From contig NZ_JAGIPZ010000001.1 in assembly GCF_017814915.1 (NCBI RefSeq), positions 119,224 through 183,223 of the forward strand: a stretch of 64,000 nt of DNA, given 5' to 3'. The translations under genes were made by a program, and so were the position numbers. Below are positions 1-8,936 of this stretch, piece by piece (the first letter of the stretch is position 1; every line of letters starts with the position of its first letter). The notes below the pieces were generated by a model. The model searched no databases. It was given only the letters and a program-made list of their open reading frames with translations, and had not been told where the DNA came from. This DNA comes from Herbaspirillum sp. LeCh32-8. GTDB taxonomy: Bacteria; Pseudomonadota; Gammaproteobacteria; Burkholderiales; Burkholderiaceae_D.

Positions 1-23
1 GGTTATCTGAGCCATCCCTGACT

Positions 24-60
24 TGTCGTCCCGGCGAAAGCCGGGACCCAGCGTCGTTCG
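24..60 (+). repeat. REP-like hairpin repeat, copy A
   Basis: A 37-base element made of an 8-bp perfect stem (GTCCCGGC / GCCGGGAC) closed by a GAAA tetraloop, followed by the tail CCCAGCGTCGTT. Two further copies lie near 40.1-40.2 kb. It differs from copy B at four positions, all in the stem, and pairing is kept. It sits in the intergenic space downstream of the DUF1501 gene. Confidence 0.7.
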
Positions 61-106
61 TTGCGCCTAAGCGGGCACCAGCGAGTCGGGACAAGCGCCA
101 CCTGGT

Positions 107-1432
107 TCAGATGAACAGATCCGGCACTCCACGCCCGCCCGCGGCAAACTGCGGAAAAATCTTTTCCAGCTCCTGGTCGCGAATGCGCATGTGACGCTCT
201 GCCACCGACGACAGCACCGCGCGAAAGTCGGTGGTGATGGCAAGGTCGCGGCCTTCGTTGAGCGCCGCTTGGTTCAGCCCGGGCCATTGGCCGTAGATCT
301 TGCCACCGCGCAGATTGCCGCCCAGCAGCCACATGGCGTTGCCGTGGCCGTGGTCGGTGCCGCCGTTGCCGTTCTCGCGGAAGGTGCGGCCGAATTCGGA
401 CACCACCACGATCACCGTGTCATTGAAGGCCGGGCCCAGTTCGCGCGCCAGCGTGGCCAGGCCGTTGGCCAGCGGCGTCAGGCGGCCGGCCAGTTGGCCC
501 GCGCCGTTGCCCTGGTTGATGTGGGTGTCCCAGCCGCCGACGGCAAGAAAGGACAGGCGGATGCGCGGATCGTTGCGCATCAGTCGGCCCAGGCGCGCCG
601 TGTCGATCGAGAGACCGTTGGGCAGCGGCGCGCCGTTGTTGGCCATTTGCTGCTCCTGGCTGTTGATCTCGGCCATCAGTTCGCGGCGCGCGGCGATGCC
701 GTCGCGATACGCCTTGGCCAGCGCATCGTCGCCGCCATATAGCGGCGCGTAGGCCTGCATCACGCGCGGTTGGTCAATCAGGCTGGGGCGGGCGGCGGCG
801 CGGCCGGTCTGCAGGTTGGCGACGACGTTCTTGCCGCTCATGATGCGCGGCGTGGCGTCGCCCACTGTCAGCGCCTGCAAGGGCGATTCAGACGGCGGCA
901 GGTAACCTATCAGCCGGTTCATCCAGCCGTCGCGCGTGTTGTGCTGACCGGGCGTGCCGGTTTCCATGTAGTCCTGCGCCTCGAAGTGCGAGCGCGATGC
1001 ATCCGGCGAGCCGGAGGCGTGCACGAAGGCCAGCTGGCCGCTTTCCCAATAAGGCATCAGTGGCTGCAGGGCCGGGTGCAGCCCGAAGTAGCCAGTCAGG
1101 TCGATCGCGCCGTTGGGTTGTCCGGGGCGTGCCACGGCGATGCTCGGGCGGGCGCGGTAATACTCCGGGTCTCCGTGCGGCACCACCACGTTCAGGCCGT
1201 CCACCGCGCCGCGCAGGAACACCACCACCATGCGCGGCGCGCCGTCGCCGTTGGCGTGCGCGCGCGGCTTGGGCGAGCCGTAGGCGAGCTTGGCCTGGCC
1301 GGACGCGGCGCTGGCGCGGCTGATGCTCTTGTCGCCGGTGGGCACCACGGCGCAGCCGGACAGGCCGACCGGCACCAGAATGGCGCCGCTGCCTGCGGCG
1401 CCGAGATAACGGATGAAGTCGCGGCGGTTCAT
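107..1432 (-). CDS. DUF1501 family Tat-exported protein
   Basis: A 441-residue protein of the DUF1501 family, which belongs to the alkaline-phosphatase/sulfatase-like fold group; its biochemical role is not established. The N-terminus reads RRDFIRYLG followed by a hydrophobic stretch, a typical twin-arginine signal. A Cys after LSG at about residue 27 could be a lipobox. Later motifs include VVFLRGAVDGLNVVVPHGD and VVSEFGRTFRENG with TDHGHGN, characteristic of the family. The start has an AAGGA Shine-Dalgarno. It lies 22 bp after the DUF1800 gene, and such pairs are recurrent, so the two products probably work together outside the cytoplasm. Confidence 0.88.
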   Translation of the reverse strand: MNRRDFIRYLGAAGSGAILVPVGLSGCAVVPTGDKSISRASAASGQAKLAYGSPKPRAHANGDGAPRMVVVFLRGAVDGLNVVVPHGDPEYYRARPSIAVARPGQPNGAIDLTGYFGLHPALQPLMPYWESGQLAFVHASGSPDASRSHFEAQDYMETGTPGQHNTRDGWMNRLIGYLPPSESPLQALTVGDATPRIMSGKNVVANLQTGRAAARPSLIDQPRVMQAYAPLYGGDDALAKAYRDGIAARRELMAEINSQEQQMANNGAPLPNGLSIDTARLGRLMRNDPRIRLSFLAVGGWDTHINQGNGAGQLAGRLTPLANGLATLARELGPAFNDTVIVVVSEFGRTFRENGNGGTDHGHGNAMWLLGGNLRGGKIYGQWPGLNQAALNEGRDLAITTDFRAVLSSVAERHMRIRDQELEKIFPQFAAGGRGVPDLFI

Positions 1433-1454
1433 GTCGGTCCTTGGTGGGGCGGGT

Positions 1455-2990
1455 TCAGCGTTTCACGAAGTCGGGGCTGCCCAGGATCAGGCCGGCCTGA
1501 AAATTGGCCGGAGAGGCCTGGATCTTGGCGACGGCGTCCGGCGTGATGGCCGGCCCCAGCGTGGACAACAGCTGCTGCGGATCGGCCGGCCGGGCATCGA
1601 CGCCGGCAGGCGGCACGCCCTCGGCGCGCGCGATCGGCGATTTGCCGCCGGCCAGCCCCCCGGCGAAATTGATCCGGCGCAGCAGAGCGTCGGGGTTGAG
1701 CCAGGCCTCTTCCGAATATTTGTAGCCCTCGGGCGTGAGCCAGCCATATAGCGGCATGCCGAACTGCGCCAGCGCGCCGTTGACCGGACGCGAATTCATC
1801 ACCGGCGTGGCAGTGGCGCGCAGCGACGAGACCACGAACTGATAGGGCGTCTTGAACTGCGTCTGATAGTTGCTGCGCGACCAGAACTGCGGGCTGTCGA
1901 ACAGCACCTGCAGCACTGCCCGGATGTCGCCATGGGTGGCGAGGAAGGTCTGCGCGAGTTTTTGCACCAGCGCCGGATCCGGCTTGTCGGCCACGAAGTA
2001 TTGCGCCAGCTGGGTCGAGATGAAACGCGCCGTCGACGGATGATTGGCCAGGATGTCCAGTGCCGCCTCGCCCTCCTGATAGCCGCGCACGGCCAATGGC
2101 CGGCCGAGGAAGGTCTTGGGCGCGAAGTCGTGGCGTCGCTGGTTGAAGGCGAAGGGCGCGGCGCCGGTCTTCATGGCCTCGACGTCAATGGTCCAGCCCG
2201 ACAGGATGCGCGCCAGCGTAATGACATCGGCCTGCTGGTAGCCGCCGTCCACGCCCAGCGTGTGCAGCTCCATCAGCTCGCGCGCGTAGTTCTCGTTCAA
2301 GCCCTTGAAGCGCCCGCGCGCGCCAGGCGTGCCGGCGCCGCTGGAGAGCCAGTTGTCGAGGTAATACAGCATGGCGGGATGGTGCGCGACGGCGCCCAGC
2401 AGCTGGCGGAAGTTGCCCAGCGCGTAGGGGCGGATGGCGTTCTTCTCATAGTCGCCGACCCAGTAGCGCACCCACTCCTTGCCTTCGAAGACGTTGAAAT
2501 GATTGGCCCAGAATTCGGTCATCACTTCTTCCAGCTGGCGTGGACTTTCGGTGGCCTGCAGCAGGCGCGCCTGGTGGAATTGCGGCGTCAGTTCCCGCCC
2601 CGCGCGTTGCCGTGCGGCCTGCTTTTCTTCCTTGGAGGCATCGCGGTCGAAGGACGGCGGACCGTAGTCGACGAACAGTTGCGAGGGCGTCATCTGTAGC
2701 GCCGGCAAGGCGGCCAGGCGCGCCTGGAGATCTTGCGGCAGGGGAATGCGTTCGGGGTGGAGCTGCTGATCGATGTAGCGCTTCACGCCCATCTGTTGCA
2801 CCTCAGCGAGGTCGCCGGGACGCGGGCCGTAGCCCAGCCGGTTGAGCACGTGCAGGGCGCGCTCCTGCTGAGTCAGCGGGGCACCGGCGGCCGGCTCGGC
2901 GGCGTGGGCGCCGATGCAGCAGGCCAGCAGCATCAGCACACACAGTCGCTGGCGGCAGCCGGTGGAGCGGGCTTGGCGGATGGGGCGCAT
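1455..2990 (-). CDS. DUF1800 family secreted protein
   Basis: A 511-residue DUF1800 protein. A Sec-type signal peptide (RLCVLMLLACCIGAHA) is followed by the family hallmark ALHVLNRLGYGPRPGD. Further family segments are EVMTEFWANHFNVF, LYYLDNWLS and GLNENYARELMELHTLGVDGGY. I chose the ATG at 2990 over one at 3008 because GGAGG sits seven bases before it. It is the upstream gene of a two-gene operon with the DUF1501 gene. The family's function is unknown. The 200 bp between it and the fimbrial operon hold no gene that I can see. Confidence 0.88.
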   Translation of the reverse strand: MRPIRQARSTGCRQRLCVLMLLACCIGAHAAEPAAGAPLTQQERALHVLNRLGYGPRPGDLAEVQQMGVKRYIDQQLHPERIPLPQDLQARLAALPALQMTPSQLFVDYGPPSFDRDASKEEKQAARQRAGRELTPQFHQARLLQATESPRQLEEVMTEFWANHFNVFEGKEWVRYWVGDYEKNAIRPYALGNFRQLLGAVAHHPAMLYYLDNWLSSGAGTPGARGRFKGLNENYARELMELHTLGVDGGYQQADVITLARILSGWTIDVEAMKTGAAPFAFNQRRHDFAPKTFLGRPLAVRGYQEGEAALDILANHPSTARFISTQLAQYFVADKPDPALVQKLAQTFLATHGDIRAVLQVLFDSPQFWSRSNYQTQFKTPYQFVVSSLRATATPVMNSRPVNGALAQFGMPLYGWLTPEGYKYSEEAWLNPDALLRRINFAGGLAGGKSPIARAEGVPPAGVDARPADPQQLLSTLGPAITPDAVAKIQASPANFQAGLILGSPDFVKR

Positions 2991-3208
2991 CGATGAGCCT
3001 CCGGTCATGGACAGGTTGGGCCAGTATGGACACTGGTCGTTGCGCGGGCTGTAAGAAAGTGTAATGCGATTGGTCAGACATGGTCGCGCCGCGCTGTGGG
3101 TACAACGCGGGTCGTCGACATTCGGTTGGCACCAAAAGGGCGGGCGAGGGCGGTTTTAACCGGACGTTACAAACTCGCCGCGCTTGTCAGGCGTGCGTCA
3201 GTGCGGTG

Positions 3209-3769
3209 TCAGTTTTCCTGCAGTTCGAAGTTGCCGGCGCCGCTGAACACCGTGCGGTCGGCGATGCGGCTACCGGTACTGGAAACCAGAGCGGAGATCT
3301 CGACCTGGATCTGCAGCGACACGCCCTTGACGGGCACGTCGTTCTGGATCGGTACCACGCCACGGTTGGGCGGCAAGGGCAGGCTGTCGGCCTTCTGCTC
3401 CGGCACCATGCCGGCGGTGACCACGCTGCCCAGCCCTACGCTGCGGCCGTCGATGCGTGCATTGAGCGCGCGCAGCGTGAAGCTGCCGCCGCCGCCCAGG
3501 CGATAGGCATTGCCGTCGGCGCCGCTGCCGCGGAAGAACAGCGTCATCAGCGTGGGCGTCTTGCAGGTCGCGGTCAGCGTCACGTTCCTTTTGCCCAGGC
3601 CCATCATCAGCGGCGAGACCTGTTTTTTCAGCAGCTCGGCGCGCGTGGTGGCGCCGTAGTCCACATTGGCTTCGCTGATGCGCATCTGGCAGTTGTCGGC
3701 TGAATGCGCCAGGGTCGGGGCGAGGAGCAGCGATGCGGCGGCGCAGAGAAGGATGTCAGGTCGGCGCAT
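3209..3769 (-). CDS. Secreted fimbrial-subunit-like protein, last gene of the usher operon
   Basis: A 186-residue protein with a clear signal peptide (MRRPDILLCAAASLLLAPTLAHS). The mature start, DNCQMRISEANVDYG, recalls the Cys and (V)DYG pattern of the DUF1120 subunits encoded upstream. Its ATG at 3769 overlaps the end of the usher gene by 14 bp, so it is translationally coupled to it. Position after the usher suggests a minor or tip subunit, but no adhesin domain is recognisable and this role is inferred from context. Confidence 0.75.
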   Translation of the reverse strand: MRRPDILLCAAASLLLAPTLAHSADNCQMRISEANVDYGATTRAELLKKQVSPLMMGLGKRNVTLTATCKTPTLMTLFFRGSGADGNAYRLGGGGSFTLRALNARIDGRSVGLGSVVTAGMVPEQKADSLPLPPNRGVVPIQNDVPVKGVSLQIQVEISALVSSTGSRIADRTVFSGAGNFELQEN

Positions 3770-6380
3770 AGGGGATTCCTTTCGATTGCGCATGCACCTC
3801 GGGCCGGCAGACCGCGTCGGTGCTCTCGTAGAACATGTCGGGATCGGGTTTGTCCGGCAGGCTGAATTGCAGCGTGCAGCTCTTCTCGTCGGGCAGCGCC
3901 ACGCGCAGCGGGCCGGCCGGAGTGCCGTTGAGCAGGAATACCTGGCCGTCGTCCACCACTGTGGTGAGGAACTGGCGGTTGGCGTCCAGCACGAAGGCAC
4001 CCTTGGGCAGCGGCGCGCCATCCGGGAACTTGCTGTTGAGCAGGATGCGACGCACCCGCAGCACATCGAACGAGACATGGTTCACCGAGCCGTGGCCAGG
4101 ATCGAGCAGCTTAAGGCCGTTCTTGATGTCGACGTTGCGCGGCAGGCTCTTGGTGGCGATCTCCAGCCGGCTGCTGGAATAGGGCGGCAGCTGCGCCAAT
4201 ACCGCTTGTCCTTTCCAGTCGGTCCACACCGGGCCGGTCGGCGTGTTGACCTTGACGCCGGAGACGTCGCCCACCTGGACGATGCCGAAGGTGTCCTGCA
4301 GCGGATAAGGCGATAAGGTGAAGCCGTCCTTGTGCAGCACCATGCCGCCGCGCAGGCCGCCGTTGTAGGAGGTGCTGCCGGCGCCGTAGCGGGCATAGCC
4401 GAGGTTGACCTGGGTGTAGCGCGGCAGCGCCGACACCTGGGTGGAGATATCCGTGTCCTTGCTTTGCTGGTTGCGGTCGACCGCCACGGTGTAGTTCACG
4501 TAGTCGTTGAACTGATCGTTGTAAGACGCGCCCAGGCGTTGGTATCCGCTGCTGTTGTTGACGTAGCCGCGCACGCTGCGCTTGCCCAGCGGAATGCTGA
4601 CGGTGAGATAGAAGGTGTTGACCGGCGAGCCGCTGCCGGCGTTGTTGCTGCCGCCCAACTGGTGCTCCAGGTTGAAGTTGACCGTGCCGAAGTCGAAACC
4701 GCGACCCCATGACAGCGTCAGGCGCTGGGTGCTGGCGCCGTAGAACTGGGTCGAGCGCGAATAGGCGGCATTGAAGCCGCCCAGCAGCGCGTTGTTCCAG
4801 CTCAGCGAGGCCGAGTACTGCCCGCGATAGCGGGCGTACTGCGTGGTGGGCGGCAGGGTCGGCGCCAGGATCAGTTGTTCGTTCAACTGGCGCTGCTGGC
4901 TGATGGTAGTTTCGCTCAAGTCGCGATAGCCCAGCGTCTGCTGCGTGGTGGACAGGCTCAGCGACATGCTTTCGGCAAGGATGCTGCTGGCTCCCAGCGT
5001 CATCTGCGTGCCGCGTTCGCTCTCTTCTGTGGCGCGCGAGAGACGCTGCTGGAACGACAGGGTGGTGTCGGCCAGGCGGGTATCCATCCCCCAGCTCACG
5101 GCCTGGTAGCCGCTGGCGCCGAGCAGGCCGGCCGACACTGTGCTGTTCTTGCCCAGCGTCCAGCCGGCGGCGGCGGTGGCCAGCCACGGCTGGCGCCCGG
5201 TGCTGTTGCCCAGCGCGCGCAGCTTGCCGATGGCCAGCGAATAACCGCGCTGCATGCCGAGGTTACCGCCATGCAGCGAGGCCGCCGGCACCGTGAAGCG
5301 GCGCTGCGCACCGTTGGCCTCGATCACGGTGACCTCCAGATCGCTGGTGCTGTTGAGCAGCGGCAGGTCGGCCAGTGAGAACGGCCCGCCGGGTACCACG
5401 GTCGAGTAGATCAGCGCGTTGTTCTGGCGGACCTCGACCCGGGCTTGCGTTTGCGCGATGCCTTCCACCATGACGTTATTGACCTTGCTGGAGGACAGCG
5501 CAGTCTCCGGCACCAGCTGCATGCCGGTGATCGGGCCGGTGGCAAACGAGGTGTTGAGGATGTTGATCTGGCCGCCCTGGAAGGTCGCGCGTTGCTCCAC
5601 CAGCGTGTGCTGCGCATAGGCGTACAGGTGCTGGCGCTGCGAGCTGTTGTCCTGGCGGGCGTACATCTGGCGCCCGCGCATGATCCAGTCGCCGGTGTTG
5701 AAGCCGTATTCCACATTGGCGCTGGTGAAGCTGCTGGAGACGGCGCCGAACTGGCTGCGCGCGCTGACCACGTCGTAGTTGAGCAAGGCCGCGCTGCCGC
5801 CGCTGGTGTAGCCGGAAAAGTCGTCCTCGCCCGGACGTATCGAGTCGGTCGGCACCACCAGGGCGACTTCTTCCTTACCCGGGCGCAGCTCGATGGAGGT
5901 CTTCGGCCAGGCAGCGCGGAAGTCGTAGCATTGATTGGCCGCCGCAGTCGCTGCGGCAGCGGCCGATGCCGGCGCGGCCGAGGCGCCGTCCAGCACCTTT
6001 TCCGGTGTTTTCAGGCCGGCCTTGTCGAGCAGGGTCTTGTCGAAGCAGAGTTCGCCCTTGTCGTTGAAGCGGGCATCGACGCGGCCGCGCGGCTGGTCGT
6101 TGACGAACAGCGTGACGACGTTGATGCCGGGGTGAAAGCGGGCCTCATTCTTGAAGTAATCCGCAATCGCGGGATCGATGCCGCGCTCGCGCAGCATGTC
6201 CAGATCAAAGCCTGCGGGCAGTTGTGCCCAGGAAGGCACAGCGCAGACGCCCAGGGTAAGCACCGCGAGCGGTATCTGGTGCAACGCCAGCGCGCAACTG
6301 CGGGCAGGGCCCGCGCGGGCGGGCGCGCCGCCGTCACTACGCAGGCGGAAAGAACGGGGGCTGGCGTCGGTCGCGCTCAC
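3756..6380 (-). CDS. Outer-membrane fimbrial usher (FimD/PapC family)
   Basis: An 874-residue usher that would form the outer-membrane pore through which chaperone-subunit complexes are assembled. After a signal region ending near VPSWAQ, the mature protein starts LPAGFDLDMLRERGIDP. Family segments follow: DFSGYTSGGSAALLNYDV, the plug region PFSLADLPLLNSTSDLEV, and a barrel with SIPLGKRSVRGYVN. Near the C-terminus is GAFVLDANRQFLTTVVDDGQVFLLNG. The likely start is a GTG at 6380, 11 bp after the chaperone stop, with no good Shine-Dalgarno, so the exact start is uncertain. Confidence 0.93.
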   Translation of the reverse strand: MSATDASPRSFRLRSDGGAPARAGPARSCALALHQIPLAVLTLGVCAVPSWAQLPAGFDLDMLRERGIDPAIADYFKNEARFHPGINVVTLFVNDQPRGRVDARFNDKGELCFDKTLLDKAGLKTPEKVLDGASAAPASAAAAATAAANQCYDFRAAWPKTSIELRPGKEEVALVVPTDSIRPGEDDFSGYTSGGSAALLNYDVVSARSQFGAVSSSFTSANVEYGFNTGDWIMRGRQMYARQDNSSQRQHLYAYAQHTLVEQRATFQGGQINILNTSFATGPITGMQLVPETALSSSKVNNVMVEGIAQTQARVEVRQNNALIYSTVVPGGPFSLADLPLLNSTSDLEVTVIEANGAQRRFTVPAASLHGGNLGMQRGYSLAIGKLRALGNSTGRQPWLATAAAGWTLGKNSTVSAGLLGASGYQAVSWGMDTRLADTTLSFQQRLSRATEESERGTQMTLGASSILAESMSLSLSTTQQTLGYRDLSETTISQQRQLNEQLILAPTLPPTTQYARYRGQYSASLSWNNALLGGFNAAYSRSTQFYGASTQRLTLSWGRGFDFGTVNFNLEHQLGGSNNAGSGSPVNTFYLTVSIPLGKRSVRGYVNNSSGYQRLGASYNDQFNDYVNYTVAVDRNQQSKDTDISTQVSALPRYTQVNLGYARYGAGSTSYNGGLRGGMVLHKDGFTLSPYPLQDTFGIVQVGDVSGVKVNTPTGPVWTDWKGQAVLAQLPPYSSSRLEIATKSLPRNVDIKNGLKLLDPGHGSVNHVSFDVLRVRRILLNSKFPDGAPLPKGAFVLDANRQFLTTVVDDGQVFLLNGTPAGPLRVALPDEKSCTLQFSLPDKPDPDMFYESTDAVCRPEVHAQSKGIPYAPT

Positions 6381-6391
6381 CCGAGGAGGGC

Positions 6392-7120
6392 TCAGGGCTT
6401 ACCGAGCTGGGCGTCGAAATTGTCGACCGAGAAGCCGTAGACCGTTGCCGGCGACAGCCTGACCGTGGTCGCGCCGCTGGCGTTGCCCTGGATGGGCGAG
6501 CTCAGTTTTTCGCCGGGCAGGATGTAAGTGCGACCCATGTCCACTTCCACCTTGGCGGGCAGCAGCGAGACCGACTGCGCGAAGCGCACCACGTAGGCGC
6601 TGTCGTTCTTGAGCACCAGCTTGTCGCCGGCGATGGACCAGGACAGCAGCTTCCACGGTTCGCGGTTGACCGGCAGGTTCTTGGGATGAATGATCAGGGG
6701 CAGGTTCTGGCGCACGTTCATGGTCACCTTGACGCCGCCTTCCGGCCCCTTTTGCGGGATGCCTTCGAAGACTACGCGCTTCAGGCGCTGCGTCTTGAGC
6801 GGTTCCTTGAGCTGCAGGATGAAGCGCACCAGCTGCGTCTGATCCGGTTCCACCCGGGCCACCGGCGGGGAAACCACCAGCAGTGGTTCCTTGTCTTCCG
6901 GCAGGTTTTGCAGCGAAGTATAGAGCAGGGTGGCCACCGCGTCGGTGTTCTTGACGTTCATGCTGGCTTCGCCGTCGGCCTCGTTGACGATCACCACCGA
7001 GGTTTCCGGCAGCATGCCGCTGGCGGCAGCATCAAGCGAGACGGCGCCCAGCAGCAGCGCTGCCAGGCCGGCGTGCAGCAGGCGTCGCGCCCGGTGCGGT
7101 CGTGTTGCGTGAAAAGACAT
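6392..7120 (-). CDS. Periplasmic fimbrial chaperone (PapD/FimC family)
   Basis: A 242-residue PapD-like chaperone that donates a beta strand to fimbrial subunits and delivers them to the usher. It has a signal peptide ending about ...SLDAAASG. The N-terminal Ig domain carries SVVIVNEADGEASMNVKN and a VARVEPDQTQLVRFIL edge strand. The second domain includes NLPLIIHPKNLPVN. GGGGGAG precedes the ATG. The gene lies directly before the usher and 155 bp after the DUF1120 subunit genes, which is normal chaperone-usher order. Confidence 0.93.
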   Translation of the reverse strand: MSFHATRPHRARRLLHAGLAALLLGAVSLDAAASGMLPETSVVIVNEADGEASMNVKNTDAVATLLYTSLQNLPEDKEPLLVVSPPVARVEPDQTQLVRFILQLKEPLKTQRLKRVVFEGIPQKGPEGGVKVTMNVRQNLPLIIHPKNLPVNREPWKLLSWSIAGDKLVLKNDSAYVVRFAQSVSLLPAKVEVDMGRTYILPGEKLSSPIQGNASGATTVRLSPATVYGFSVDNFDAQLGKP

Positions 7121-7275
7121 GTCATTCTCCCCCGAAAACTGGTTGTCTTGTCATCATCATGATCTATGGGGCGCGTCGGCAAACCGCAGAAAAAGGCCGT
7201 TTTCCCCCGGCTTTGTCCGCCGATTGCCGCGCCTTGAGTGTCACCCCTTGAATTGCGACCGGAAAGGTCGCGCTG

Positions 7276-7983
7276 CTACAGGTAATGCAGTTCCAGCGTG
7301 GCCGAGCCGTCCAGCACGACATCGTTGCTCAGTGACAGGTTTTCCGGTTTGTTCACGTAAGGCTGTACCGACAGGCTGCCGGACAACGCGCGGTAAGCCT
7401 CGGTGGTGGCGCCGCCGGTTCCCCATGAATATTGCAGGCGCTTGGACACCGCGTTGTTGGCGGCTGAGGTCCAGTTCAAACCGTCCGGCGAGGACATCAA
7501 CAGCGCCGGCTGGTAGTCGCCGGTGTAGGAGCCGGTGACGAAGCGTATCGAATAGCCGCCCACGCTGCGCCCCGCGGAGCTGCCCAGGCCGAAGTTGTAG
7601 TCGTCGCCGAGGGCGCCGTTGCCCGAGCCCATGGCCACCAGTCCGGGCACTACCGAGGCGGTGCGGTTATCGATGACCAGCACGCTGAACTTGGCCGCGG
7701 CGTCGCAGTTCACCGAGAACACCATGCTTATCGCCGGCAGCGCGGTGATCTGGCCCGGCTTGAGGATGGCGGCGTTCATCAGGCCGTAGTCGGCCACGCC
7801 GCCGCCCGAGAGGGTCGGCGTGCAGGCGGCCGGCGTCATGGTGACGCTGACTTCCATCGGCACCGAACTGGCCGCGCCCACGCCGGCGCCGGTCGCTGTC
7901 AATGTCAGCGCCAGCGCGGCGCGGGCGATGAATGGGCGTCGGGCCGGAGAGGGGCTGCTGAAATGGGCGGGCAGGAGGCGCAT
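7276..7983 (-). CDS. DUF1120 fimbrial subunit 2
   Basis: A 235-residue DUF1120 protein; the family is commonly encoded beside chaperone-usher genes and is presumed to supply pilus subunits. An N-terminal hydrophobic export signal ends around GVGAASS. The mature region has MEVSVTMTPAACTPTLSGGGVADYG, a single internal Cys (SVNCDAAAKFSVLVIDNRTAS), a GGYSIRFVTG strand and a C-terminal STTLELHYL-type ending (SATLELHYL). Its ATG overlaps the stop of the first subunit gene by one base (TGATG), so the two are coupled. Confidence 0.85.
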   Translation of the reverse strand: MRLLPAHFSSPSPARRPFIARAALALTLTATGAGVGAASSVPMEVSVTMTPAACTPTLSGGGVADYGLMNAAILKPGQITALPAISMVFSVNCDAAAKFSVLVIDNRTASVVPGLVAMGSGNGALGDDYNFGLGSSAGRSVGGYSIRFVTGSYTGDYQPALLMSSPDGLNWTSAANNAVSKRLQYSWGTGGATTEAYRALSGSLSVQPYVNKPENLSLSNDVVLDGSATLELHYL

Positions 7984-8651
7984 CAGAAATAGACCAGTTC
8001 CAGTGTGGTGGATCCATCCAGCGGAATGTCGTCACGCAGCCCGCCGGCAGCACCGTCGATGACCGCCTGCACGCTCAGCGTGGCATCCATCTGTTGCATT
8101 CGCGCCGGGGCGCGGCCATCGGTGGACCAGGTGTAGAGGGTGTCCTTGAACAGCATGCCATCCTTGCGAGCGCGCCAGGCGCCGCCTTGCTGGCGGGCGT
8201 CGGCGCTCAGCTCCAAGCTGGGGGCGGTGACGTTGTCGCCGGTCTCAAAGCGCAGCAGGTAGCCGCCGATGGCCTTTCCTTCGTCGTTCTTCAAGCCGAA
8301 ATAGCGCTCGTCGTTCGCCGTGCTTGGGCGCAGCGAGGTTTTCACCATGCCTTCGGTGGGCATCACGGTGCGGTTGTCGAGCAGGCGGATCCCCACGCTG
8401 GTGGGCATGGCGCAGGAGACGTTGAGTCCGACCGACTTGCGCGAGAGCAGCGTCGGGCTGCCGGCCGACAGCGCGCTGGAGGGCACGACGCCGTAGTCGA
8501 CCACGCCGCCGCCGATGAAGCTCGGCACGCAGGCGTCGGGCACGATACGGCCGGTCACGCGCAGCTCCAGCGGCGGCGCTGCGTGAGCCGCGAGCGGCAA
8601 CGCACAGAGGCACAGCAGTCGTATCAGCGGCAGGGCGGGCATCGCGGGCAT
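7983..8651 (-). CDS. DUF1120 fimbrial subunit 1, first gene of the operon
   Basis: A 222-residue DUF1120 protein with a signal peptide (LIRLLCLCALPLAAHAA). It parallels its neighbour: RIVPDACVPSFIGGGVVDYG near the mature N-terminus, VSCAMPTSVGIRLLDNRT in the middle, GGYLLRFETG, and a terminal STTLELVYF strand. That C-terminal alternating pattern ending in an aromatic residue fits recognition by a fimbrial chaperone. It opens the five-gene fimbrial operon. Its promoter must lie in the 285-bp divergent region shared with the signalling genes. Confidence 0.85.
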   Translation of the reverse strand: MPAMPALPLIRLLCLCALPLAAHAAPPLELRVTGRIVPDACVPSFIGGGVVDYGVVPSSALSAGSPTLLSRKSVGLNVSCAMPTSVGIRLLDNRTVMPTEGMVKTSLRPSTANDERYFGLKNDEGKAIGGYLLRFETGDNVTAPSLELSADARQQGGAWRARKDGMLFKDTLYTWSTDGRAPARMQQMDATLSVQAVIDGAAGGLRDDIPLDGSTTLELVYF

Positions 8652-8773
8652 GAGCGGTCGTTGAAAAAGAAAGCGAATACGAGACGGCCTTGTTGCCCGG
8701 CCTCGATCCGTCCTTCGATTCTAGTGCAGTCCGTTCAGGAGCAGCACCGGAATCGCTCTGCACCTTCGCCAAT

Positions 8774-8805
8774 TTTCGATTTCATGTTTCATATTTGCAT
8801 CTTTC
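8774..8805. promoter_or_regulatory. Phased TTTC repeats between fimbrial and signalling operons
   Basis: TTTC occurs at 8774, 8780, 8787 and 8802 with TTTG at 8794; the three central copies are spaced exactly seven bases apart. BvgA-type (NarL family) regulators bind heptads resembling TTTCNTA. The site lies in the divergent control region, so it is a candidate operator for the LuxR-type regulator at 10375. This is inference from spacing only. Confidence 0.3.
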
Positions 8806-8936
8806 TCTGAACGGCGATGCGCCGGGCTTTCCTGGCGGCCGGTTTCCAGACGATTCCTATTTCAAGTGAGCGCCCGTGAGCCGAGAATTGCTGTCCACAC
8901 CAAGAAAGGCGGCGACGCCGAGCGCCGTTACACATC

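Noticed and set aside
191-742. Long open frames on the plus strand opposite the DUF1501 gene
   Set aside because: They are Arg/Ala/Val/Gln-rich shadows of a well supported gene on the minus strand. The same reasoning removes the long antisense frames over glnA, prpB-prpC, ntrC, cysI and the autotransporter.
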